A DNA stretch of 32,980 bases from Deltaproteobacteria bacterium (GCA_016190375.1 JACPQR010000008.1:1-32980); one strand, 5' to 3'. Positions 11,410 to 19,874 are shown, counted from the stretch's first letter. Numbers and translations are program-made. The notes: generated by a model from the letters alone, not told the origin.

Positions 11410-12819
11410 GTGACGAGAGGGCGCCTCTTCGTCCCGGCGATCGCCACCGCGATTCTCGCGTCATTGGCGGCATACGCCTGGCCGTTCACCATCGATGACG
11501 CCTACATCCCCTGCCGCTATGCGGCGAACCTCGCGGCGGGGCGCGGGCTGGTCTGGCAGCCGGGCGACGCGGAGCCGGCGCAGGGGGTGACGTCGATTGC
11601 CTGGCCACTCATCCTGGCGCTCGTGCGATCGGTCGGCGTGCGAGACCTGCCGGCCGCGGCGAAGCTCCTCGGCCTCGCGTGCGGTCTGGCCTGCGTCGCC
11701 TGGATCCTCGCCCGGGCAGCGCGCTCCGTCGGGGGTGGCCGGGTCGCGGTGCTTGCTCTCGCGTGCCTTGCCCCGAGCCTTTCGGCCGCCGCCTATTCCG
11801 TCGCGGGGCTCGAGACCTCGGCCTTCACGCTGCTCGTCACGCTGGCCGCGTGCTCGGCGATGCGCCGGCCGGGCATGGCGGGATTGATCGCAGGCTCCTC
11901 GTTCGCCGTGCGGCCGGAGGGCGCCGTGGTCCTGATCGCGCTCGCGGCGGTGGTGCCGGGCCGAAGGCGCGTGCGGTTCCTTGCGGCGGCCGTCGTGCCC
12001 GTGGCCGCAGCCCTCTTGGTGCAATGGATGGCGTTCGGCAGGCTCGTTCCCGACACCTTCCATGCGCGAGCGGCGCCCCCGGGCGCCGGGCTCGCGTACG
12101 TGGCGGGCGCGCTGGTCCCCACGGGCGCGGCGTTTCTATGGCCGCTGGCGCTCGTGGCGGCGGCTCGCCGGTCGCTCCGGCCCATGGTCGCGGTCGTCGT
12201 CGCGCTCGTCGCGGCCGTCGCGTGGGAGGGTGGCGACTGGATGCCGGGATGGCGATTCCTGGTTCCGGTCTGGCCATTGACCTCGCTGCTCGCGGCTCAC
12301 GGAGCCATGGTCGGCCGCGTTCGACTGGGCCGCCGGCGGCTCGCGTTTGCTCCTCTTGGCCTCCTTGGTCTCGGGGCGCTGGTCGGCTGCCTCTCGACGC
12401 TCGCGAGCCTGCCCGACGTCCGGACCGCGGGCATCGAACGCGAGCGAGGCGCGCCCAGGCTGGTCGCGGCCCTGCGGCGGCTCGACGCGCGCACGGTCGC
12501 GCTCGTGGACGTCGGCTACGTGGGCTGGTCGGGCTTCGAGACCGTCGACCTCGGAGGTCTGACCGATCGCCGCATCGCCCGCGCCCCGGGGGTCTACCTC
12601 GACAAGGAAGTCGACGAGGCGTACCTCCTCGCTCGCCGCCCCGACGCGATCGTCCTGCACGTCGAGGGACCGCGGGGCAGGGGAATGTTCCCGGTCGAGC
12701 GCCGCGTGGCTTCCATGCCGGCAGTGCTGCGCGACTACCGCTTGGCCGTCGAGGTGCAGCGGGCTCCGACGTACCGCTATCTCGTGCTCCGGCGTTCGCC
12801 AGGTTCGTCCGGAGGTTGA
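11410..12819 (+). CDS. AftB-like polytopic membrane glycosyltransferase
   Basis: A polytopic membrane protein of about 469 residues (roughly ten hydrophobic segments) with a soluble C-terminal region from about 350. Near the N-terminus it shows FTIDDAYIPCRYAANLAAG followed by RGLVWQPGD. This matches a family with the pattern DDAYI.xRYA.N...G.GLV.NPGE that includes mycobacterial AftB, a GT-C enzyme using decaprenyl-phosphoryl-arabinose. The DD pair is the expected catalytic or metal-binding acidic site in the first external loop. The start is GTG at 11410, 11 bp after the pilin-like gene. Immediately downstream is a long inverted repeat that may end the transcript. The donor sugar cannot be told from sequence. 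TfpW of Pseudomonas is a known GT-C enzyme that adds D-arabinofuranose to pilin, which makes the neighbourhood suggestive. Confidence 0.72.
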   Translation: MTRGRLFVPAIATAILASLAAYAWPFTIDDAYIPCRYAANLAAGRGLVWQPGDAEPAQGVTSIAWPLILALVRSVGVRDLPAAAKLLGLACGLACVAWILARAARSVGGGRVAVLALACLAPSLSAAAYSVAGLETSAFTLLVTLAACSAMRRPGMAGLIAGSSFAVRPEGAVVLIALAAVVPGRRRVRFLAAAVVPVAAALLVQWMAFGRLVPDTFHARAAPPGAGLAYVAGALVPTGAAFLWPLALVAAARRSLRPMVAVVVALVAAVAWEGGDWMPGWRFLVPVWPLTSLLAAHGAMVGRVRLGRRRLAFAPLGLLGLGALVGCLSTLASLPDVRTAGIERERGAPRLVAALRRLDARTVALVDVGYVGWSGFETVDLGGLTDRRIARAPGVYLDKEVDEAYLLARRPDAIVLHVEGPRGRGMFPVERRVASMPAVLRDYRLAVEVQRAPTYRYLVLRRSPGSSGG

Positions 12820-13087
12820 ACAGGAAGGCGGGAAGGATGGAAGGACCGGATCGAATGTTCCATGCCCATCCGGTTGCTTGCCAGACGCGGGCCCAACAGG
12901 CGACAGGCGACAGGCAACTGGCAACTGGCAGCCGCCGGACGCACGCGGTGCTCGTCCGGGTCCGGAATTGCCCGTCGCCGGCTGCCTGTCGCCTGTTGCC
13001 TGTTCGATCCCTGCCCATCCGGATCCCGGCTTGGCAAGGGCATGGAATGTTCCTTCCCGTCTTCCCGCCTTCCTGTTGATTCCCTCC
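12815..13087. repeat. Long imperfect inverted-repeat element (intergenic)
   Basis: The 339-bp gap between genes (12820-13158) is mostly filled by two imperfect arms of about 125-130 bp. The outer parts match best: AACAGGAAGGCGGGAAG at about 12819-12835 against its complement at about 13060-13076, and GAATGTTCCATGCCC at 12853-12867 against its complement at 13038-13052. The inner parts match around ACAGGCGACAGG and GGCAGCCGCCGG. Within the left arm are short direct repeats, CAGGCGA twice and CTGGCAA twice. It starts right at the stop codon of the AftB-like gene. No transposase ORF is inside. It could be a non-autonomous mobile or REP-like element, and in RNA it would form a long hairpin able to act as a terminator or stabiliser. 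The rest of the gap (13088-13158) shows nothing certain beyond a TAGTAT hexamer at 13141. Confidence 0.8.
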
Positions 13088-13158
13088 GGGGCCTCGCGGC
13101 GGCGCGCGAAGGATTCCTCGTCTTCCCCGAGCCGCCTGGATAGTATCGCCAACCACCC

Positions 13159-16100
13159 ATGGCTCTCGCGTCCCGAGCTCGCGCGTTCGCTCTACCGACC
13201 GCGCTCGTGCTCACTGGCGCGGCGGCGCTCGTCTACCAGGTCGCGTGGGGGCGGATGCTGCGCGGGGTCTTCGGCGTCGGCGACCTCGCGAACGCGGCGG
13301 TCCTGGCAGCGTACTTCCTCGGGCTCGGTTTCGGCGCGCTCGGCGGCGGCCGCATCGCGCGCCGCGCCGGTCGACCTGCCTTCGCCTACGCCGCGCTCGA
13401 GCTGTTCGTGGGCCTGTACGCGCTGGCCTCGCTGGGAATCGTGCCGGCCATCCGGGACGCATACCTCGCGGTCGCGCGTGACGCCTCCTTCGGGACCGTG
13501 TCGCTCTTCCGCCTGCTCCTGGCTCTCGTGGTGCTCCTGCCGCCGACCCTCGCGATGGGCGCGAGCTTGCCCGTCGCCCTGGCTGCCGCGACGGGAGGAG
13601 GCGAGGGCAAGGCAGCGTGGGCGCCGCACGCAGCGCTCCTGTACGCGCTGAACACGTGCGGCGCGATGGCCGGAGCCGCGGCCGCCGGGTTCTGGCTGGT
13701 GCCCGCGCTCGGGATACGCTCGAGCATCGTCGTCGCGGCTGGCGCGAGCGCCCTCGGCGCGACCCTGGTGCTCGTCGCCTGGCGCGGCGCGGGCAGAGCG
13801 GTCCCGGCGCCCGCCGAGGAGCAGGCGCCGGGCAGGCCGGGGCTCGCCGCGGTGCTGGTCGCGATGGGGGGGTTCGTCTCGCTCGCCTCGGAGGTGCTCT
13901 GGACGCGAATCCTCGGGCTGGTCGTGCAGGGGACGACCCAGGCGTTCGCCGCGATGCTCGCGACCTTCCTCTGCGGGATCGCTCTCGGCGGCGCCCTGGC
14001 AGGACGCTGGCTGCGGGCGATGACGCGTCACGCCCTCGCGTACGCCATCACCCAGCTCGGGGTCGCTCTGGGCACCGTCTGGGCCATGGCGGCGATCGCG
14101 CAGTCGCCGCGCGCGATTGGCCTGCTCACCCGCTCCCCGAACCTGACGCCGAGTCAGACGTGGGTCCTGGTCGTCGTCGCCGCGGCGACTCTGCTCCCGA
14201 TGGCGATCTGCATCGGTGCCACTGTCCCGATCGCCTGGCGCCTGGCCACGGGCGGAGGGGAGGGGATGCCCCGTGCGGCCGCGCGCGTCCTCGCGTTCAA
14301 CACGATCGGGGGCCTCGTCGGTTCGCTCACCGCGGCGCTCCTTCTCGTTCCCTCGCTCGGAGTCGATCTGACCGCGATCGTGCTCGTCGGTGTCTCCCTC
14401 GCGGCTGCCGCCATCGCGGCCCGTGCAGACCTGACCCGGCACCAGCTCGCGCGCGCCGTGGCGCTGCTCGGCCCGACCGCGCTGTACGCCGTCGTGCTGC
14501 TCTTCGAGCCGTCGGTCCATCTGCAGTACCTCATGAGAGCCCGCGATCTCCCCGTCGACGCGGTGTTCGGCGGTCCTTGGGCGGCCGAATGGGCCAAGCC
14601 CATCGTCTTTCTGCGAGAAGGACGCAACGCGACCGTCACGGTGCAGCGAGTCGGGAGCCGATCGCTGCAGCTCCTCAACGACGGGCGGCCCGAGTCCGGG
14701 ATCAGCGTCGTGGAGCCTGGCTTCGGCGTCGAGCTCGTGGCGCTCGGGACCCTGCCGACGTTGAGGGCGGCTCGCACGGAGCGCGCCGCCGTCGTGGGGC
14801 TCGGCGCGGGCCACGTGGTCACCACCCTCCTGGCGGGCGGCTGGCATCAGGTCGACGCGATCGAGCTCGAGGGCAGCGTGGTCGACGCGGCGCGCCTCAT
14901 GCACAAGGCGCTGGGCAGGCCCTTCCCGCTCGACGACCGCCGCGCGCGCACGATCGTCGACGACGGGCGCGCCCGCATCGCGGCCGCGCCGCCCGGCCGG
15001 TACGACGCGATCGTCTCCCAGCCGTCGCACCCGTGGCTCGCGGGCGCCTCGGTCCTGTACACGCGAGAGTTCTTCGCGGACGTCCTGCGCGCGCTCCGTC
15101 GGGGCGGGGTCTTCGTCCTCTGGGTCAACCGTTTCCGGATGGACCTGCCGCACCTCAGGCAGATCGTCGCCACCGTCTCGAGGACGTTCCCGGACGTCGA
15201 GGGCTTCGGCACCCCCAACGACCTGATCCTGGTTGCATCGGCCGGCGGGGCCCGCGTCGCCCAGGGGGAGGTGAGTCGCCGGCTCGGAGCCGCTCCGGCC
15301 CTGACGCGGATCCTCGAGGCTGCCCGTGCGTGGCCGATCGAACGCCTCTTGTCGGCCGAGGACCTGGACCGCAGGGCGGCGATGCGCTTCGGACGCGGCG
15401 CGGCCAGCATCACGGACGACCGGCCGACCTTCGAGTACGGTCTGTCGCACCTGCCGGTCGCGACCTGGGTCACCCTGCCGGACCTCGACCGCGCGCTTCG
15501 ACGCGTCGCATGGACGCCGCCTCCGGGCGACCCGGCGTCTCGCGCGAGGCTCCTCCTGGCGCGGATCGATGCGGTGCGTGGCCGGCCGGTTGCGCTCGCG
15601 CGCATCGAGCTGGGCCTGGCCGCCCTGGAGCTGCCCGGATCGCTCGACGACCTCGTGCGCGGCGCGCTCGCGGAGGCTCGCGGCGACGCTGCGGGTGCGC
15701 AGTCCTCTTGGGCCCGGACGGACGCACCCGAGGCGTTGATCCGCAGGGTGCGCCTCCTCGCCGAGGAGGGCAAGGACGCCCAGGCCGTTCTTGCGGTCGC
15801 AGGAGCGCGCGATCCGCCGGCAGATGCATCCTTCGCCGGTGGGCTCGCGGCGCTGCGGCTGGGGCGCTGGCAGCAGGCCGCCAGTCTGTTCGAGCGCGCC
15901 GGTCCGGGCCTCGACACGGACGCGCGTCGCACGGCCGGTGCGGCCGCGCGGCTCGTTCGTGCGCGGGCGGCCGGGGCGTGCGGCGAACCCGAGGACGACG
16001 CCGCCCTGCGGAGCGATCCCGACCTGCTCTGGACCGCGGCGGTGTGCGCGCTGGACGCGGGCGCCTTCGCTCGCGGGCAGAGGCTCGCCGCCTTCGCGGA

Positions 16101-16467
16101 CGTGGCTCGCCGCTCGCGGGCCGTGGCGCTGGGCGATCTCGGCGCCATGCTCGCCGGCGGCGGAAACGATCGCGCTGCGGTGCGTGCGCTGAGACTGGCC
16201 CTGCGGCACAATCCCGCACACGGGGCGGCGGCCGGCGCGCTGGCGCGGCTCGTCGCCAAGAGCGGCGTGGCTGGCAAGGATGAGGCGAAGCGGATTCTCG
16301 AGACCGCGCTCCAGGCTGCCAGGGGCCTGCCCCGCACGGTGGACCAGCTACTGGCCACCGCGGCGCAGCTCGACATCGAAATCACGATCGAGGGATTCGC
16401 CAGTTCTGCCGACCAGGACGCGACCTCGACGGTGAGCCCGGCTGGGATGGCTGGCTCGGGGGAGTGA
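13159..16467 (+). CDS. Fused membrane transporter-like / spermidine synthase-like protein with TPR-like C-terminus
   Basis: A 1102-residue three-part protein. Residues about 8-445 are hydrophobic, with about a dozen membrane segments and two similar halves (each with GASLPVAL or GATVPIAW followed by NT.G...G). Residues about 470-700 are a Rossmann domain of spermidine-synthase type: AVVGLGAGHVVTTLL is the nucleotide loop, AIELEGSVVDAAR the acidic ribose-binding strand and VDDGRARIAA a later conserved segment. Residues about 780-1085 are Ala/Arg-rich helical repeats resembling TPRs. Fused MFS/spermidine synthase proteins are a recognised family without a settled function. Here the catalytic segment reads SQPSHPW, where true spermidine synthases have an Asp, so polyamine synthesis is doubtful. 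The ATG at 13159 is the first start after the inverted repeat. Confidence 0.82.
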   Translation: MALASRARAFALPTALVLTGAAALVYQVAWGRMLRGVFGVGDLANAAVLAAYFLGLGFGALGGGRIARRAGRPAFAYAALELFVGLYALASLGIVPAIRDAYLAVARDASFGTVSLFRLLLALVVLLPPTLAMGASLPVALAAATGGGEGKAAWAPHAALLYALNTCGAMAGAAAAGFWLVPALGIRSSIVVAAGASALGATLVLVAWRGAGRAVPAPAEEQAPGRPGLAAVLVAMGGFVSLASEVLWTRILGLVVQGTTQAFAAMLATFLCGIALGGALAGRWLRAMTRHALAYAITQLGVALGTVWAMAAIAQSPRAIGLLTRSPNLTPSQTWVLVVVAAATLLPMAICIGATVPIAWRLATGGGEGMPRAAARVLAFNTIGGLVGSLTAALLLVPSLGVDLTAIVLVGVSLAAAAIAARADLTRHQLARAVALLGPTALYAVVLLFEPSVHLQYLMRARDLPVDAVFGGPWAAEWAKPIVFLREGRNATVTVQRVGSRSLQLLNDGRPESGISVVEPGFGVELVALGTLPTLRAARTERAAVVGLGAGHVVTTLLAGGWHQVDAIELEGSVVDAARLMHKALGRPFPLDDRRARTIVDDGRARIAAAPPGRYDAIVSQPSHPWLAGASVLYTREFFADVLRALRRGGVFVLWVNRFRMDLPHLRQIVATVSRTFPDVEGFGTPNDLILVASAGGARVAQGEVSRRLGAAPALTRILEAARAWPIERLLSAEDLDRRAAMRFGRGAASITDDRPTFEYGLSHLPVATWVTLPDLDRALRRVAWTPPPGDPASRARLLLARIDAVRGRPVALARIELGLAALELPGSLDDLVRGALAEARGDAAGAQSSWARTDAPEALIRRVRLLAEEGKDAQAVLAVAGARDPPADASFAGGLAALRLGRWQQAASLFERAGPGLDTDARRTAGAAARLVRARAAGACGEPEDDAALRSDPDLLWTAAVCALDAGAFARGQRLAAFADVARRSRAVALGDLGAMLAGGGNDRAAVRALRLALRHNPAHGAAAGALARLVAKSGVAGKDEAKRILETALQAARGLPRTVDQLLATAAQLDIEITIEGFASSADQDATSTVSPAGMAGSGE

Positions 16468-16474
16468 GCCGTCG

Positions 16475-16499
16475 GGCGGCCCGAGCCGAACCGGCCGCC
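16475..16499 (+). terminator. Possible hairpin after the fused membrane protein gene
   Basis: GGCGGCC (16475-16481) and GGCCGCC (16493-16499) form a perfect 7-bp stem with an 11-nt loop, starting 8 bp after the stop codon. It has no U-run, so it does not meet the intrinsic terminator rule. It could mark the end of the transcript in a genome where such hairpins act with Rho. Confidence 0.25.
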
Positions 16500-16568
16500 G
16501 CCCTCGGCCAGGGAGCCCGACCGGGGCGGGTTGCGGCCGCACTCGTCGCTGTGTAGGGTTCGGCCACC

Positions 16569-17042
16569 ATGGACAAGGACAGGATCGACTCGGAGGGCGG
16601 AGCGCCCGAGCGGGAGGAAGAGCCGCGGCGGCGGCTGGTCGAGCGGCTCCTGCCGGAGCTCATCAAGCGCGCCCTCGAGGCGGGGCTGGGCACGCTGTCC
16701 AGGACCGACGACGCGCTGCGAGGGCTCGGCGAGCTCGTCGGCGACATGAAGCTCCCGCGCGAGATCGCCGGCCTCCCCAAGGAGATCGCCGGCTACATCT
16801 TCGAGCAGATCGACGACACGAAGAACGGGATGCTCCGGATCGTGGCGAAGGAGATGCGCGATTTTCTGGAGAACACCGAGCTCGCGGAGGAGCTCCGGAA
16901 GGTGCTGACCAGCCTGTCCTTCGAGGTCAAGACCGAGATCCGATTCATCCCCAACGAGTCGGCCGTGGTCAGGCCCGACGTAAAGGCGACCGTGGTGACG
17001 AAGCGGACGAAGAAGGAGAAGACCGAGGGATCGGACGGGTAA
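16569..17042 (+). CDS. Small charged soluble protein, function unknown
   Basis: A 157-residue protein without signal peptide or membrane segment. The first 20 residues are acidic and polar. Residues about 22-125 are predicted helical and amphipathic, including MKLPREIAGLPKEIAGYIFE followed by QIDDTKNGMLRIV and a segment FLENTELAEELRKVLTSLSF. The end is Lys-rich (KRTKKEKTEG). The regular charge pattern and clean codon use support a real gene, and the regular helical segments give the impression of a conserved family, but I do not recognise a named domain. The layout (short amphipathic helices and a basic tail) is loosely phasin-like; this is only a resemblance. It starts at the ATG 16569, 100 bp after the preceding gene, and is followed after 40 bp by a GT4 glycosyltransferase gene. 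Confidence 0.8.
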   Translation: MDKDRIDSEGGAPEREEEPRRRLVERLLPELIKRALEAGLGTLSRTDDALRGLGELVGDMKLPREIAGLPKEIAGYIFEQIDDTKNGMLRIVAKEMRDFLENTELAEELRKVLTSLSFEVKTEIRFIPNESAVVRPDVKATVVTKRTKKEKTEGSDG

Positions 17043-17082
17043 CGCCTGGTTCTACCGCCGGCTGATCAGCTCGGACCATCCA

Positions 17083-18201
17083 ATGCCCAAGACCATCCTC
17101 ATGGTCTCCAAGCCCGTCGTGCCGCCGTGGAACGACTCGGCCAAGAACCTCGTCCGCGACGTAGTCCGCGCCTCGCGCCGCCACAGCTATCGGGTGCTCG
17201 TGACGCGCGGGTCCCCGTTCGACGGCGAACGAGAACGGGTGACCAGCGCCGAGATCTACGGCGATGCGGGCGCGTACACGCCTGGGCTCGCACAGAACGC
17301 GCGGGTGCTCGCGCACCTGGCGCTGGGCCCTCGGGCGGACGTCGTCCACTACTTCTTCGCGCCCAACCCCCGGACCTCGACCATCGCGCGATTCGTGGGC
17401 GTCGTGCGACGGCGACCTTCGATCCAGACCGTCTGCAGCGCGCCCCGGGACTTCACGGATGCGCGGCGGATCCTCTTCGCCGACCTGGTCGTCGTCCTGT
17501 CGGAACAGACCCGCCGCCGGTTCGTCGAGGCCGGCATCGACGAGGGACGGGTGCGCTTGATCCGTCCCTGCATCTTCCCCTTCTCGCCGCCGGATCCCCG
17601 CGACCGCGCAGCCGCCCGGGCGAGGTTCGCGGGCACGGACGACCGTCCGGTCATCCTGTTCGCCGGCGACTACCAGTTCTCGACCGCCGCCGAGACCGTG
17701 GCCCGCGCGGTGGCGTCGGTCGTCGCCGAGAGGCCCGCGCGCTTCGTCTTCGCCTGCAGGATCAAGCAGGAGGCGTCGCGGCTCGAGCAGCGCAGGATCG
17801 AGGAGCTGCTCGCTGCTTCCGGCGTCCTGGATCACGTCCGCTTCTGGAACGAGGTTGACGACATGCCGTCGCTGCTCGGCGCGACGGACCTCATCGTGAT
17901 GCCCGCGGAGTCCCTCTACGCCAAGATGGACGTGCCGCTGGTCCTCCTCGAGGCGATGTCGCTCGGGGTTCCGATCGTCGTCTCGGACGTGCCCCCGCTC
18001 TCCGAGCTGCACAGCCCCGAGATCGGCGCGGCGGTTCCACCGGGCGATCCGGCGGCGCTGGCCCGCGCCGTCCTCGACATCCTGGGCGATCCCGGCCGAC
18101 TGCGCGCCATGGGCGAGGCCGCCCGTTCGGTCGTGCGCGAGCGCTTCTCCCCGGACGTCGTCGCCCGCGCCTACGAGAATCTCTACGACGAGGTGGCGTG
18201 A
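17083..18201 (+). CDS. GT4-family (GT-B fold) glycosyltransferase
   Basis: A cytosolic 372-residue protein predicted to transfer a sugar from a nucleotide-sugar donor. The N-terminal Rossmann half begins MPKTILMVSKPVVPPWNDSA, the usual first strand and loop. The C-terminal half starts near residue 185 with PVILFAGDYQFS. The donor-binding region reads YAKMDVPLVLLEAMSLGVP, followed by IVVSDVPPLSEL and a Gly-rich stretch, as in the glycosyl transferases group 1 family. The first acidic residue of the usual E-x7-E motif is not at its normal place (Met), but an Asp lies next to it. Its stop overlaps the GTG start of the methyltransferase gene, so these two act together. The acceptor is unknown; the nearby pilin and GT-C genes make a glycan-building role plausible. 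Confidence 0.88.
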   Translation: MPKTILMVSKPVVPPWNDSAKNLVRDVVRASRRHSYRVLVTRGSPFDGERERVTSAEIYGDAGAYTPGLAQNARVLAHLALGPRADVVHYFFAPNPRTSTIARFVGVVRRRPSIQTVCSAPRDFTDARRILFADLVVVLSEQTRRRFVEAGIDEGRVRLIRPCIFPFSPPDPRDRAAARARFAGTDDRPVILFAGDYQFSTAAETVARAVASVVAERPARFVFACRIKQEASRLEQRRIEELLAASGVLDHVRFWNEVDDMPSLLGATDLIVMPAESLYAKMDVPLVLLEAMSLGVPIVVSDVPPLSELHSPEIGAAVPPGDPAALARAVLDILGDPGRLRAMGEAARSVVRERFSPDVVARAYENLYDEVA

Positions 18202-18935
18202 AGATGGACCCCAAGGCCTACTACGACGAGTTCAGCACGTCCTACGAGAAGGAGCGCGCCCACGGCTACCACGCGCTGGTCGACGAGCTCGAGACCAAGA
18301 TCGCGCTCGAGCACGTCCGGGGCATGCGCGTCCTCGAGGCCGGATGCGGGACGGGGATCATCCTCGAGAGACTGGAGAAGGATGCAAGGGTCGCCCTCGG
18401 CGTGGATCTGTCGCGCGGGATGCTCGGGGGCGCTCGCCGCAGGGGACTGGCCGTGGCTCAGGCGAACCTCGGCGCGATACCCTTCGCCTCCGATTCCTTC
18501 GACGTCGTCTGCTCGTTCAAGGTCCTCGCGCACGTCCCCGACATCCGCGGCGCGATCGCCGAGCTGGCTCGAGTGACGAGGCCGGGTGGGACGCTGCTCC
18601 TCGAGTTCTACAATCCTCGGAGCATTCGCTGGCTCGCGAAGAAGCTGGCCGGGCCCCGGAAGATCTCGGCGAGGACCGACGAGTCCGCGGTGTTCACCCG
18701 CTACGACGATGCCGCCGCCATCGCGAGCTACCTCCCCGCGGGAGTCCGCGCCGTGGCGCTGCGCGGGATCCGGGTGGTCACGCCCGGGGCCTTCGTCCAT
18801 CGGATCCCGATCGTGTCGGAGGTGTTCACGCATGTGGAGCGCATGGCCGCCGCGTCGCCGCTGTCGCGCCTCGGCGGCTTCCTGGTCGCGATCCTCCGCA
18901 AGGACCCGGTGACGCGTAGCGCCGGTGTCCGGTGA
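18198..18935 (+). CDS. Class I SAM-dependent methyltransferase
   Basis: A 245-residue soluble methyltransferase. Motif I is [15 protein letters not shown] (about residues 38-52), followed by the acidic GVDLS strand, the motif II-like [15 protein letters not shown] and motif [16 protein letters not shown]. This is the UbiE/Methyltransf_11 layout, with an unassigned C-terminal part. The GTG at 18198 overlaps the GT4 stop (GTGA); an ATG two codons later is an alternative. It is probably co-translated with the GT4 enzyme, so sugar or glycolipid O-methylation is a reasonable inference, but the substrate cannot be read from sequence. Its TGA stop lies within the TGAC half of a predicted PilR-type site for the next gene. 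Confidence 0.88.
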   Translation: MKMDPKAYYDEFSTSYEKERAHGYHALVDELETKIALEHVRGMRVLEAGCGTGIILERLEKDARVALGVDLSRGMLGGARRRGLAVAQANLGAIPFASDSFDVVCSFKVLAHVPDIRGAIAELARVTRPGGTLLLEFYNPRSIRWLAKKLAGPRKISARTDESAVFTRYDDAAAIASYLPAGVRAVALRGIRVVTPGAFVHRIPIVSEVFTHVERMAAASPLSRLGGFLVAILRKDPVTRSAGVR

Positions 18936-18947
18936 CGAATCCTGTCA
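18933..18947 (+). promoter_or_regulatory. Predicted PilR-type upstream site of pilin 1
   Basis: TGACGAATCCTGTCA is an inverted repeat TGAC-N7-GTCA with an AT-richer centre. It contains TGTC, the core known for PilR binding in Pseudomonas. The same element occurs at 19709-19723 and, with one arm weaker, at 24100-24114. It lies 66 bp upstream of the GG of the -24 element, a normal enhancer distance. Binding is inferred. Confidence 0.55.
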
Positions 18948-18997
18948 GTACACCGTTCCCGCGGCGGAAAAGTCGTGGCAGATTCCCCGGGACGCGG

Positions 18998-19014
18998 TGG
19001 CACCGGGCTCGCTA
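18998..19014 (+). promoter_or_regulatory. Sigma-54 (-24/-12) promoter of pilin 1
   Basis: TGGCACCGGGCTCGCTA matches TGGCAC-N5-TTGC with one mismatch in the -12 box (TCGC), and the GG and GC are correctly spaced. Transcription would start near 19024, giving a leader of about 70 nt before the ATG at 19093. The same promoter recurs at the tandem copy. Confidence 0.7.
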
Positions 19015-19092
19015 CCAGGCCCCTCGCCGAGCGCCGCCAGGGGATGGCGGCCAACCAGCGAACGACCGGTCCAATCGGACGGGGGAGAGAAG

Positions 19093-19659
19093 ATGAGCAA
19101 ACTGGAGACACGACGCCCGGACCAGAAGGGGTTCACGCTCATCGAGCTGATGATCGTCGTGGCGATCCTCGGCATCCTCGCCGCCGTCGCGATCCCGGCG
19201 TTCGTGAAGTACATGCGACGGGCGAAGACCTCCGAGGCCGAGGACAAGCTGGCCTACCTCTTCAGGGCGAGCACGACCTACTACACGTCCGAGCGTGCAG
19301 CAAGAGGCGCGACGGCCACGGTCGTCGTGTACTGCATCCCCGGAAATGCCCCGCTGCTGCCGGCGGCCCCGAGCGGGGACCGGGTGACCGTCGACTTCCC
19401 TACCGCTGACCCGACGTGGGAGCAGATCGACTTCGAGGTCACGGACCCCGTGTACTTCGCTTACGCGTACGACGCGGTGAACGCGGCAGGCGCGTGCGGC
19501 CTCACCGGGGCCGGGGGGGCTGCATTCACGGCGCAGGCGCAGGGCGACCTCGACGACGACGGCGCCAGAAGCATCTTCGAGCGTGCGGCGATCATCTCCG
19601 CCGCCGGGGCGGGGATCCAGGGCTCCGAGGGCCTCTACGTCTCGAACGAGACGGAGTAG
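19093..19659 (+). CDS. pilA: Type IV major pilin-like protein, copy 1 (PilA-type)
   Basis: A 188-residue prepilin. The leader [13 protein letters not shown] is 13 residues and is cut before [20 protein letters not shown], a textbook type IVa N-terminus with Glu at +5. The helix continues with [20 protein letters not shown]. The globular part has two cysteines (VVYCIPGN and GACG) that could form a disulfide, the segment [10 protein letters not shown], and an acidic loop [12 protein letters not shown] near the C-terminus with an EF-hand-like spacing. The start is ATG 19093 with GGGGGAG just upstream; longer in-frame ORF space lies within the promoter region. It differs from copy 2 at about 24 of roughly 175 mature positions by eye count. 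Expression is predicted to depend on sigma-54 and PilR. The symbol is given by family, not by demonstrated role. Confidence 0.93.
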   Translation: MSKLETRRPDQKGFTLIELMIVVAILGILAAVAIPAFVKYMRRAKTSEAEDKLAYLFRASTTYYTSERAARGATATVVVYCIPGNAPLLPAAPSGDRVTVDFPTADPTWEQIDFEVTDPVYFAYAYDAVNAAGACGLTGAGGAAFTAQAQGDLDDDGARSIFERAAIISAAGAGIQGSEGLYVSNETE

Positions 19660-19708
19660 CTCGCGATCCTCCTCGGGGATCCACGGTGACGTGGAGCGCC
19701 GGTGCCGG

Positions 19709-19723
19709 TGACGAATTTTGTCA
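19709..19723 (+). promoter_or_regulatory. Predicted PilR-type upstream site of pilin 2
   Basis: TGACGAATTTTGTCA has the same TGAC-N7-GTCA inverted repeat as at 18933, again 66 bp before the -24 GG. The seven central bases differ between the copies (GAATCCT versus GAATTTT) while both arms are kept, which supports selection on the arms. Confidence 0.55.
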
Positions 19724-19773
19724 TGCGACCGTTCCCGCGGCCGAAAACCCGTGGCGGAACCTTGGGGACGCGG

Positions 19774-19790
19774 TGGCACGGGGCTCGCTA
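19774..19790 (+). promoter_or_regulatory. Sigma-54 (-24/-12) promoter of pilin 2
   Basis: TGGCACGGGGCTCGCTA differs from the pilin 1 promoter by a single base in the spacer. The predicted start is near 19800, giving a leader of about 75 nt. The leader DNA from about 19812 to 19850 is nearly identical to that of copy 1 (GCCAGGGGATGGCGGCCAAC and following). Confidence 0.7.
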
Positions 19791-19874
19791 GGTGCCCTCG
19801 CCGAACCCCGCCAGGGGATGGCGGCCAACCAGCGAACGACCAGTCCAATAGCCCAACAGAAGGAGGGAGCCGAG

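Noticed and set aside
13192..16221. 1009-codon open frame on the minus strand opposite the fused membrane protein
   Set aside because: It is antisense to a gene with clear membrane and Rossmann motifs; its Arg/Glu/Gln-rich low-complexity translation has no motif.
13159..16467. Annotating the fusion as a true spermidine synthase
   Set aside because: The catalytic Asp position is Gln and the large membrane and TPR parts are not found in polyamine enzymes.
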